Source of the DNA: Elymus sibiricus
Taxonomy: Eukaryota; Streptophyta; Magnoliopsida; Poales; Poaceae
Direction: 5' to 3'
Length of the DNA: 64,000 nucleotides
NCBI GenBank assembly: GCA_039707655.1
Contig: CM077676.1
Location: 453,458,379-453,522,378, forward strand
Under the pieces are notes generated by a model. The model was not told where the DNA came from, searched no databases, and saw nothing but the letters and a program-made list of their open reading frames with translations. The number at the start of each line of letters is the position of its first letter. The first letter of the stretch is position 1. Position numbers and translations under genes: made by a program. Below are positions 22,882 through 33,270 of the stretch, piece by piece.

Positions 22882-25800
22882 TATAACACGGATCTCAACC
22901 CTGTCATTAAGTTAATTGAATTGCCATGTCATCATGATCATCCAAAACAAATTGCATTTAGGAAATAATCCAACTCAAATTCAAATTTAAAATGCAAGTC
23001 AAATTAATATTTCTTCAAACTGCAAAACTAAAGTGTTCATAATTTTGCAAATAATCACTAAGTAATTGTCTTGGAGAAACCAATATTATTTGAAATATTA
23101 AATTGCCCCTAACCTATTTAAAAAGTGCCTACACAGTGGCATTTAATCCATTTCAATTAAGCAAAGTTCAAATGAAATTGTCATGCCTCCAAACTTTTTG
23201 TGGCAATACTATATATTGCAAAGTATTTAATTTGACCCATGGCATATTTTACAAAAATCAAATACTAGCTAAAGAAATAGGAAACAACAGCTCTAAATAG
23301 AAAACAGTAAAAGGGTAAAAGAAGAAATAGAAAAGAAGGGGAAGAGCCCACTGCCACCTGGGCTCTAGACTACAGAAGGACCCAGCCGAACACACCCCCT
23401 CGTCCTCTACCTCTCTCCCTCTCTCCTGGCGTGTCGCCGCGCCAGAGCGCGCACGCCATGTCCTCCCCTGCGCAGCACTCGACAGCGCATCACTGCGGTG
23501 CCGCGATGCCTACAAGACCCCGCGCCCTCCTGGAACCCTGACTCCCCCTTCCTCCCCTCTCATTCGCTCTCCCTCGCTGTCCCGAGCCCAGCCGAGCGCT
23601 GTCGCTGTGGCCGCTGATGTCGTCGTGTTGATCATCCAACGGACCCCCGAGAAGGATAAGAGCCCCCCCGATGCTGTAGACAAACCCTAGCCCTCAAAAT
23701 TCCCCTTGCTCGCTCTCTGTCTCTCGAAAAATTATACGTGCTGAGATGCTCGCCATGGTGGCCGCCGTCGCTCACGTGGCCAACGGCCTCCCCTCGTCGC
23801 GCGAAGATGTCTGGGAGCTCCGTCGTGGTCGGCTCCATCACCACACCGAAGGGCTCGAGCTAGGATGCCCCGTAGCCTCGCCATCGTCCTCGTCTTCGCC
23901 CACGGCCGCCACATCGTGCCGTCGTTTGCCACCCCAACGGACCACCCCGGCTTCCTTGACCATGTCCATGAGCCTCCCAGTGAACTTCTCTGCCTATTCC
24001 CCTACTTTTCCCCCTCGATCTGTGCCCCTACGTGTCGAACGCCGCCATGGCCAGAGCTCCGCTTCCGCGGACGCGTACGTGCTGTTAGTGGCTGCTGCTC
24101 CCTGCTCCTGTAGCCTGCTGCTCCTTGCGTTGCCGTTGCTGTTGCTCATGTGTTGCTGCCGCTCATGTTGCTGCCGCCGCTGCATACTGTTGCCGCTGCT
24201 GCCGTTTGCTCTGCTGCTGCTGCGCTTCCCCCTGCTAGCTGCTGCTCCCGCGGCCTGCCGCCCGCCGCTGCTGCTGCCTGCTCCCGCGCTCGCGCACGCC
24301 TGCTGCTCTCCTCCGCTGCCGCCGCTGCCGGCCACGCCCCGGCCATGGCCTCTACTGCGTGTGCCCAGCTGGTCCCCTGTTCAGATTAGTGGGGATAACC
24401 CCATATTAATTTAAGCACTAACCCCCCTAGCTAATAATATTTAGTTAAGCCCCCTGTTAAAATGAAACTAAAAAAAAGAATAAATCTAAAAAAACAGAGA
24501 CTATGACACGTGGGTCCATTGACCCCGTTGACCAGTCAAACTTTGACTGGTCAACTATTTAACTGGCCTGCTGACTGGACCCCTGGACCCCACTGTCATA
24601 CACTTAGGCTAGCCCACTAGTGAGTACAAAAGGTATTCGGCCATATTTAACATTTAAATTAAACTATTAATGAAAATCCAGAAAATGCCAAAATCTTCGG
24701 AAATTCATATAAAATAATTCGTAACTCGAATGAAAATAATTTATATATGGAAAATGATCAGAAAAATATGCAGAATCCGAATATGCCCACCACATACCTG
24801 TCACATGCCTCTAACATACTGAACGTTGAACATTTGCTACTGAAACCGCTAAATGAATAGTGTTTGGAGCTGGGAAAATATTCCCGAATGTTGTCCCGCT
24901 CCGAGTAAAATACTTAGCACTGCGTTAGGGCACCCTAGCTCAGCCTATTGCCATGCCAAGCATCTGTGTGCATTTGTTTGCTTTATATTTACTGTTTCTT
25001 CCCCCTCTTCTCTCCGGTAGACTCCGAGACCGACGCTGCCCCTGTGATCGACTACGTCATCGACGACCCTTCTTCCTTTTTAGCAGAGCTTCCAGGCAAG
25101 CAAAACCCCCTTGATCATTCCTATATCACCTATTCCTTCTCCCTCCTGCTTGCATTAGATTTTGCTACTGTAATTGCTTGCTCCTATTCTGATGCATAGC
25201 CTGCTTTTTGTAACCTGTTATTGTTACTGTACCTGTTATCTTAAACTGCTTAGACTAGGTTGGTTAGTGATCCATCAGTGACCCCTCACCCTTGTCCCTG
25301 TTGCCCCGCTTTGTTACCAGTACCTCGATCATTGTGATCGATGTGCTGAGACCGTCACAGCACCACACACCCCCTTAGTTGTACGACTCTGCAGGGCTAC
25401 TATCGAGTGCCAAGGGTGATACCTCGTATTGCACTCCTGATGATATCTCTGTAGTTAGCACATCGGTGGTGATTGCAGAGGGTGATTCCTCGCTTTCCCC
25501 CTTCCCGATGATGACTCTGTCGTGCAACCCCTCAAGTGTGGACCATCGAGGGTGATTCCTCCTGTTTCTCCTTAACGGATTACATCGAGTAGGAATCCAG
25601 CGAGGGTGATTCCTCGGATTCCCTCTTGATGATATGAACACACGGTTACTTTGAATTTACTACAGATAACGGTTAAAGTTGGGTAGGCCCCGAGGGGTAC
25701 CCGCGAGAGATGTGTAGTCGGGTTGACCGTGAGGGTACCAGCGAGATAATTATGAGGGGTGGCCGGGCAGGCAGAGACCGCCGTAGAGAGGGATGGGCCT

Positions 25801-27070
25801 GGCCCTTGTTGCACTTCCTCGAGACGGGACGACAGGAGTACTGATCGTCACCACGAGCTCCTAATAATTCGGTAACGGATCTGGGTATTTGATCTGAGTT
25901 GGTCGTTGGCCATATACGCACTACCACCACGCGGAATAATGGTTTATGGGGCCCTCGGCGCCGTATGTATTAGCCGAAAGCTCTGTCAGACGTCCAGTTC
26001 AGCATTGCTGCACGGCAGGATCGGCGCCATCCAGGATAGAGGTGGTGCCTGGATCTAACCATGTGCGCAACGACCCGGAGTGCAAAGGGCGATGGGCCCA
26101 AGACCCCTGAGCACTCAGGATGTAGACCGGCGGGGACCTCTCTGCTGAGCCTAGGTAGGACTACGTCGTGTCGACCAGCCGAGGCCAGGCATGACCCGAT
26201 AAAAGTGTGTCCGGCCAGAGTTAATCGAGCGTGTTGGGTAACAATAGTGCACCCCTGCAGGGAAGTTATCTATTCGAATAGCCGTGTCCACGGTAACAGC
26301 ACGCTCACTGTTGTATCCCGATCTACTACTACTTGAACTGGATACATGATTAATTAATTGTAAGCTCCGGGATCGTTTTCTCGCAGGGAGTCGAGGAAGG
26401 ATCTCTGGGTTTTGCTATTACATGCTTGCTACTTTATAATATGCTAATCTGCACTCTTCTAATGCTGCAAGACGCTGAAGATGCTAGTCTTCGATAGGCT
26501 AGGCCTTCCGCCCTATTCTGGCATTTCTGCAGTTTAGTCCAAAGATATAGCTCCATTCCTTTGATACCGATGCATAAGTAGTATAGTTTTGATGTCAGTC
26601 TTGCGAGTACTTTGGATGAGTACTCACGGTTGCTTTGCTCCTCTTTTCCCCCATACCCGTTTGCTGTGACCAGATGACGGATCCCAGGAGGCAGCTGCTA
26701 CCGCTGACGACTGCTGCTACACTTCCGGTGGAGCCTACTACTACGTGGAGACCGACGACCAGGAGTAGATAGGAGGCTCCCAGGCAGGAGGCCTGCGCCT
26801 TTTTGATCTGTGTCGTTGTTTTGCCCCGCCTGTTTAAGGCTTATCTGTTTTACTTTTATATCTGTACTAAGATATCTGATGCTTCTGCTGATGCTTGTTT
26901 GACATCGAGCTTATGTATTCGAGCCCTCGAGGCCCCTGGCTTGTAATATAAAGCTTGTATTCTTTTATTTTGTGTTAGAGTTGTGTTGTGATATCTTCAA
27001 GTGAGTCCCTAGGCTTGATCGTGTGCAGTTGCGTGTATGATTAGTGCACAATTAAGTCGGGGGCGTCACA
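22882..27070 (+). mobile_element. Element D: 4.2-kb solo-LTR-like insertion in B1
   Basis: TSD agaca at 22877-22881 and 27071-27075; B1 leader homology to element C resumes exactly at the right copy. The ends TATAACAC...GTCACA fit decayed TGTRAC termini of an LTR. No internal duplication, PBS or polyprotein was found, so it behaves as one giant LTR left by LTR-LTR recombination. Composition runs AT-rich, then GC-rich (23360-24370), then mixed. A 12-bp palindrome CTATTCGAATAG (26270-26281) and its flank are shared with the LTRs of element E. Strand is by analogy with E. Confidence 0.7.
25412..25616. repeat. Four spaced copies of GAGGGTGATTCCTC in element D
   Basis: Copies at 25412 (diverged), 25478, 25548 and 25602, 53-70 bp apart. 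Each core has GAGG and CCTC arms around GTGATT. Confidence 0.7.
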
Positions 27071-27296
27071 AGACATCATGAACATCTATCAAGTACCTAC
27101 GCATAAACTTTCATCTCCTTGCATTTACATTATTTGCCTTTTACCTCTCATTTTCATCTCCCCCACTTCTAAAAAGTTTTTACAAAAATACAAAAATATT
27201 TTCCATTTGCCTTTTGCTTGTTTGCTCGTTTGCTTGCTTTTTGCCTCCATGTCACACACCAAAAACCAGAAAAAGAACTAGGAAAATTAAAGACAT

Positions 27297-28154
27297 ATGG
27301 ATCCTCATCCACTTGCTAATCTTTTCAAAAGATCCAATTATGTTGAACCAATTGCTAGTGGGTTGAGTGCACTTGATTATCTCTATGAAGTTTTGCTTGA
27401 AAATCATGAATCTAAAAATTGCGACGAAGTGTTAAACAAAAAAAATTATAAAGTGATTCATGATAGCTCCTTCAATGAAAAGCATGATTGCAATGATGTT
27501 ATTATAAATTCTATTAATGTCAATTGTGCTAATAATATGCAAAACTACAAGCTTGGGGATGATAATTTTGTTATATCCACTACTTATTGCAAAGATCATG
27601 ATTGGGGTGATAATGCTTCTTATGATCTTGAAAATTTATTTAAGCCTCATGATGAATATGCTATTGATAATAATGTTTGCAATAATAATGAAAGTGGGTT
27701 TGGAAGAGTGTCAACTTTAGGAAAGAAGAATCCCACATATTTGGAGAGTGTTCAATCTTATGAAATTATTGATAAAAGTGGATTTGAAGAGGTCATGACT
27801 TTAGTTGATGTTAATCCCACTACCTTGGAAGATTGTAAAACTTTTATGCATGTGGATCATGGAGAGAAAATTTTATATGATAGCTATATTGTTGAATTTG
27901 ATTACGATCCTACATGTAATTATTATGAGAGAGGAAAATATGGTTGTAGAAATTTTTATGTTACTAAATTACCTCTTGTTATGTTGAGATTGTCAATGTT
28001 TTATTCCTCTCCTTTGCGTATGCTAGATATTTCTTGTCTTGATAATTTGTTTTCCTATAAAATGCCTATGCATAGGAAGTGTGTTAGACTTAAATGTGTT
28101 GGTCACATGAATTATGATGCTCTCTTTGTGTTTCAACTTTTATCATTCATGTGA
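27297..28154 (+). CDS. B1 cargo ORF, 285 aa, unknown function
   Basis: Starts MDPHPLANLFKRSNY, 220 bp after the end of element D. Intact from ATG to TGA and very AT-rich in codon use (many AAT, GAT, TTA), unlike the GC-rich genes nearby. The protein is rich in Asn, Asp and Cys, with no zinc knuckle, protease, RT or membrane segment recognised. It may be a diverged gag-like protein or a captured host fragment. It occupies the same place as the different ORF pair of element C. Whether it is expressed is unknown. Confidence 0.55.
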   Translation: MDPHPLANLFKRSNYVEPIASGLSALDYLYEVLLENHESKNCDEVLNKKNYKVIHDSSFNEKHDCNDVIINSINVNCANNMQNYKLGDDNFVISTTYCKDHDWGDNASYDLENLFKPHDEYAIDNNVCNNNESGFGRVSTLGKKNPTYLESVQSYEIIDKSGFEEVMTLVDVNPTTLEDCKTFMHVDHGEKILYDSYIVEFDYDPTCNYYERGKYGCRNFYVTKLPLVMLRLSMFYSSPLRMLDISCLDNLFSYKMPMHRKCVRLKCVGHMNYDALFVFQLLSFM

Positions 28155-28199
28155 GCATCATTGAAATCTCTAGCCTATCTTAATGGCTATAAAGAAAGA

Positions 28200-30609
28200 G
28201 CTTGTTGGGAGACAACCCAATGGATAAAATAAGTTCTTGTGTGTTTACACAATTATGCTACTGTTATGATTGTGTTTTTATGTTTTAATTAGTGTTTGTG
28301 CCAAGTAATGCCTTTGGGATGATTTGGAAGATAGTATAATTGATGCTGTTTAGAAAACAGAAAGTTTTGCCCCCAGTGCTGGAATTTTAGTTCTGTACTG
28401 TAGCATCAGAAAAATCTGAAATTCTTACACAGTATTGGTATATGAATTTCCCACGTTGTCCTAATTTTTCAGAATTTTTGGAGTTACAGAAGTATAGCTT
28501 TTAAATAGATCTTTACAGATTGTTCTGTTTTCGATAGATTCTGTTTTTGTTGCATAGTTTGCTTATTTTGATGAATCTATGGATCGTATCGGGGGGTATG
28601 AGTCATGGAGAAGTTGGAGTATAGTAGCATTCTGCCAATATTAAATATGAATCAATTTACTACAGTACTTAAAGTTAAAGATTTTATTTGTTATACTAAC
28701 GGATCTCACGAAGGTTTTGTTGAGTTTTGTGTGATTGAAGTTTTCAAGTTTTGGGTGAGATCACGATAGATGAAGGAATAAGGAGGGGCAAGAGCCTAAG
28801 CTTGGGGATGCCCAAGGCACCTGAAGGTAATATTCAAGGAAGACTCAGGCAACTAAGCTTGGGATGCCCCGGAAGGCATCCCCTCTTTCTTGTACCAACT
28901 ATCGGTAATTTTACTTGGAGCTATATTTTTATTCATCACAGGATATGTGTTTTACTTGGAGCGTCGTGTATTATATAAGTCTTTGCTTTGTTTGCTTTTT
29001 AGTTTGTCACAATCATCTTTGCTGGACACACCTATTTGAGAGAGTCACACGTTTATCATGATTTGTTAGAATACTCTATGTGCTTCACTTAAATCTTTTG
29101 AGCTAGGCAGTTGCTCTAGTACTTCACTTAAATCTTTTTGAGCACGGCGGTGGCTATATTTTGAAGAAATATTTGAACTCTCATGCTTCACTTATATTAT
29201 TTTGAGAGTTGATAAGATTAAATTTTGAAGAAATATTTGCACTCTCATGCTTCACTTATATCTTTTTGAGAGTTGATAATAGTAATGGTAATTTGCACAA
29301 GATATGAATTTGGTCTCAAAGTGATGAATATTCAAGAGGGACATAATAAAACTTTCATGAAAGATCATTGGATATGATAAGTTTGATTCCTTGCAATAGT
29401 TTTGCGATTTGGAGATGATAATATGTGAGTCATGCTGGTGAGTAATTGTGATTTAGTAAGAATATTGGTGTTAAGGTTTGTGATTCCCTATGCATGCACA
29501 TAAAGTCAATAGTTATGAAACGAAATTATATCCTACTTATGGTGCATTATTAGGTGTTAGTTATGTTCAATGCATGTTTATGACCGTTTTTGCTTTTTGG
29601 TTGGTCGCTTCTCAATCTATTTGCAAGCCTTCATTTGTACTAAGCGGGAATACTGCTTGTGCATCCAACTCCTTAAACCCAAAGTTGTGCCAAATGAGTC
29701 CACCATACCTACCTATATGCGGTATTTCCATGGCGTCCCAAGTAAATTTGCATGTGCCAACTCTAAATTTTCAAAATAATTTTCCGTTTTGTGTGCCCGT
29801 ACCGCTCATGAAGCGGCAGGGGGTGGCCAATATTTTCCATGCTAGGTGCGTTATTCTCACGATGAGTGTTTATTCACTTGTCATTGCATGAGAGAGTGGC
29901 AGGTAATAGGGATGCCCAGTCCCGAAATGAAAAAAATTAATATGATGATAATAATAAATTCCTTGGAAAGTGTTGGTATGGAGGGCACCCGTGGATATGG
30001 CTAGCCATGGATTGTGAAAGAATGGTGGAAAGGAAATAAACTTTATTTTCTGTTTGGGAACCGCCTATAATGTGTCTAGCATGGAAGATATTGGGAATTC
30101 TCGGTCATTTTCGTTGACAGGAAAAGCATGCCTCTCAAAATAATTTTATCTCTCTAATTTAAGCTTTGTGCTCTGGCACCTCTGCAAATCTCTGCTTCCC
30201 TCTGCGAAGGGCCTATCTATTTACTTTTATGCAATTTCTATTTTTATTTTTGAGTCTCCATCTTCTCTTACAAAGCACCAAATAGAGAGCACTATTGTCA
30301 TACTAGTGCATTGTGTGTAGCTAATATTGAGTGTGTTTCATGAATGGATCAATGATTGAGCATAATGGGCAAGGGATAACTTTCTTTAGCGTTGATATTT
30401 TGAAAGACATGGTTGCTTGTTAGTATGCTTGAGTATTTATGTCTTCATATCAAATTATAGACTATTGCTTTGAATCATTCAAGTCCAAATGTCTATGCCA
30501 CAAAAGAAAAGAGTATATGATGAATATGATAGGTAGCATTCCACATCAAAAATTCTGTTTTTATCATTTACCTACTCGAGGACGAGCAGGAATTAAGCTT
30601 GGGGATGCT
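28200..30609 (+). other. B1 non-coding tail up to the 3' LTR
   Basis: Homologous over its whole length to 59311-61728 in element C, starting at 'gcttgttgggag'. No conserved ORF. Includes a degenerate repeat (29082-29270) and the purine tract at about 30596-30609. Such conserved non-coding tails may act in packaging or replication; this is inference. Confidence 0.75.
29082..29270. repeat. Four copies of GCTTCACTTAWATCTTTTTGAG in the B1 tail
   Basis: Starts at 29082, 29122, 29185 and 29249. The same four-copy array occurs in element C at about 60216-60400, so it predates the split of the two elements. Confidence 0.7.
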
Positions 30610-32185
30610 TGATACGTCTCCAACGTATCTATAATTTTTGATTGTTCCATGCTATTATAGTATCAATCTTGGATGTTTTATATACACTTACAAGCAATTA
30701 TATATCATTTTTTGGGACTAACCTATTAACTTAGTGCCCAGTGTCAGTTGCTATTTTTTTTGCCTGTTTTTGGTTTTTCAGAATATCAGTACCAAACGAA
30801 GTCCAAATGCCATGAAACTTTTAGGAGATTTTTTTCTGGACTTGAGAGACACTAGAAGCTTCGGGAGAGGGCCAGAAGACAGAGGAGGTGGCCACGAGCC
30901 ACCAGGGCGCGCCCCAGGGGGGGTGGCATGCCCTGGTGCCTCATGGGCCTACCTCTGCTCCGTTTGACCTAATTCCACCTCTATAAATACTCTAAAATCG
31001 GGAAACTAACAAAGGAGACCACGAAATAATTTTTCCGCCGTTGCAAGTTCCTGTTCTCGAGAGATCCCATCTGGAGGCCTTTTCCGGCACTCTGCCGGAG
31101 GGGGATTCGATCACGGAGGGGCTTTCCATCAACCTTGCTGCCCTTCCGATGATGCGTTCGTAGTTTACCACAGATCTTCGGGTCCATAGTTAGTAGCTAG
31201 ATGGCTTCTTCTCTCCTTTTGATCTTCAATACAATGTTCTCCTCGATGTTCTTGGAATTCTATCCGATGTAATCACTTTTTGCGGTGTGTTTGTTGGGAT
31301 CCGATGAATTGTGAGTTTATGATCAAATTATCCATGAATATTATTTGAGTTTTCTTTGAACTCTTTTATGCATGATTGTTATAGCTTCCTATTTCTCTCC
31401 GATCTATTGATTTGGTTTGGCCAACTAGATTGATTTATCTTGCAATGGGAGAGGTGCATTGTAATGGGTTCGATCTTGCGGTGCTCAATCCCAGTGACAG
31501 AAAGGGTCATGACACGTATGTATCATTGCTATTAAGGGGTAAAAATATGGGGCTTATTCATGCGTGAGTTTACTTTGTCTACATCATGTCATCTTGCTTA
31601 AGGCATTACTCCGTTCTTTATGAACTCAATACTCTAGATGCATGCTGGATAGCGGTCGATGTGTGGAGTAATAGTAGTAGATGCAGAATCGTTTCGGTCT
31701 ACTTGTCTCAGACGTGATGCCTATATACATGATCATTGCCTTGGATATCATCATGATTATTTGCTTTTATATCAATTGCCCAACAGTAATTTGTTCACCC
31801 ACCGTATGCTATTTTTAAGAGAGAAGCCTCTAGTGAAAACTATGGCCCCCGGGTCTACCTTTATCATATATTGAAAATCCTAAAAATACCTTGCTGCAAT
31901 TTTACTTTATTTATTTTATTTTGTATTTTTGTTCGATCTATCTATATATCTATCTATCACCATACAATTTAATCTTGCAATTAACCGCCAAGGGATTGAC
32001 AACCCCTTGTTCGCGTTGGGTGCGAGGATTTGTTGGTTTGTGTGCAGGTGCTGCTAACGAGTTGTTGCGTGATTCTCCTACTGGATTGATAACCTTGGTT
32101 TCATAACTGAGGGAAATACCTATCTCTACTGTACTGCATCATCCCCTCCTCTTCGGGGAAATCCCAACGCAGCTCACAAGTAGCA
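30610..32185 (+). repeat. B1 3' LTR
   Basis: 1,576 bp, TGATACGTC...AAGTAGCA with intact tips. Differs from the 5' LTR by substitutions and by a 19-bp spacer inside the GC palindrome (arms 30900-30908 and 30930-30938). Confidence 0.93.
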
Positions 32186-32190
32186 CGGAT

Positions 32191-33270
32191 GGTCCATGCA
32201 CTTCGATGGCGCCTTCTCCCAGCAGGGCGCGGGGGCTGGCATCGTGCTCACCTCGCCAACGGGATACAAGCTCTACTACGCCATCCAACTCTGCTTCAAG
32301 CGCGACGACAAGGTCTCCAACAACATCGTAGAATACGAGGGCCTCATCGCCGGCCTCAAGGCTGCCTCTGCCTTGGGCATCAAGCGCCTCACCATCAAGG
32401 GTGATTCACAGCTCGTCAACTTCTCCAACAAAAGCTACAAGCCCAAGGTCGAGCACGTGGCCGCCTACTTAGAAGAGGTACGTAAACTTGAGAAGCGTTT
32501 CCTTGGCCTGGAGCTGCAGCACGTTCCTCGCGGCGGCAACAAGGAGGCCGACGACATTGCCAAGCGAGCATCTTGCAGCGAGCCCAGAGCCCCAGCATCT
32601 TCGAGGAAAGGCTCCTCAGGACATCTGCTACTCCGACAGCCGCGAGCACCACGCTGCTTCACGAGGAAATCCCGCCCGCACCAACCATGGGCGCACCAGA
32701 CTGCGGCCCAGCCTCAGGAGCCCGCCTGCTGCTGGCGCTCGAGCCCCAAGTGGACAGTTGGGCCACGGAGTTCAAGGCTTACCTACTTCACGGCACCCTT
32801 CCAGAGAAGGACTCAGAGGCAGAGCGCGTGGCTCGCCAGGCCACCGCTTACTGCTTGCAAGATGGCGAGCGGTACCGTAGGCGCCCCAATGGCGTCTCGC
32901 TGCAGTGCATCTCTAAAGAACAAGGGCGCGAGCTGCTCGCCGACATCCACGGAGGAGACTGCGGCCATCACTCCTCGTCGCGCACCCTTGCCGGCAAGGT
33001 GTTCCGTAGCGGTTTCTACTGGCCCACCGCGCTCCACGACGCCACCGAGCTGGTCCAATCCTGCGAAGCTTGTCAATTCCACGCCAAGCAAATCCACCAG
33101 CCGGCGCAAGGCCTCTAGACGATTCCCCTCTCGTGGCCCTTCGCGGTCTGGGGGCTGGATATCTTGGGACCCTTCCCTCGTGCAGCTGGCGGCTACCGCT
33201 AACTCTACGTCGCCATCGACAAGTTCACCAAATGGGCGCAGGTCGAGCCCGTGCGCACCATCCTTGCAGG
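32191..33270 (+). pseudogene. Element A RNase H and integrase start
   Basis: Continues the frame broken at 21302. RNase H acidic residues appear in HFDGAF, VEYEGLIAGL and IKGDSQLV. A frameshift near 32565 leads to the integrase zinc region (ADIHGGDCGHH ... SCEACQ) and the first catalytic Asp (WGLDILGPFP), with a TAG at about 33116 and a TAA at about 33199. It ends at 33270, where LTR1 of element E starts. Confidence 0.88.

Larger units (their letters stand above)
21303..32185 (+). mobile_element. Element B1: non-autonomous LTR retrotransposon
   Basis: TSD cggat at 21298-21302 and 32186-32190. LTRs 21303-22848 and 30610-32185, PBS TGGCGCCGTTGCCGGGGA at 22860-22877, purine-rich tract AAGCTTGGGGATGC before the 3' LTR. 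The interior has no gag, protease, RT or integrase. It holds element D, one unrelated AT-rich ORF (27297-28154) and a long non-coding tail shared with element C. The left LTR tips have decayed (AG for TG, TA for CA). It depends on enzymes from elsewhere. Confidence 0.93.
16377..33270 (+). mobile_element. Element A: Ty3-gypsy retrotransposon, interrupted, 3' end outside
   Basis: Begins with an 879-bp LTR, a PBS-like TTTGGCGCGCCAGG at 17256, then gag, protease, RT, RNase H and the start of integrase, which is the gypsy order. It is cut at 21302 by element B1 and resumes at 32191: removing B1 and one TSD copy restores the RNase H frame (...A-P-S-G | W-S-M-H-F-D-G). It is cut again at 33270 inside integrase by element E. 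The rest of integrase and the 3' LTR are not in the window. The coding part has several stops and frameshifts, so it is dead. Confidence 0.92.

Noticed and set aside
23746..24414. 222-codon ORF in element D
   Set aside because: Leu/Pro/Ala repeats from CTG/GCC-rich LTR sequence, no domain; lies within the solo LTR.
29082..29270. Regular repeats as a possible CRISPR-like array
   Set aside because: Degenerate repeats inside a plant retrotransposon tail, with spacers that are themselves similar; no cas genes and a eukaryotic context.
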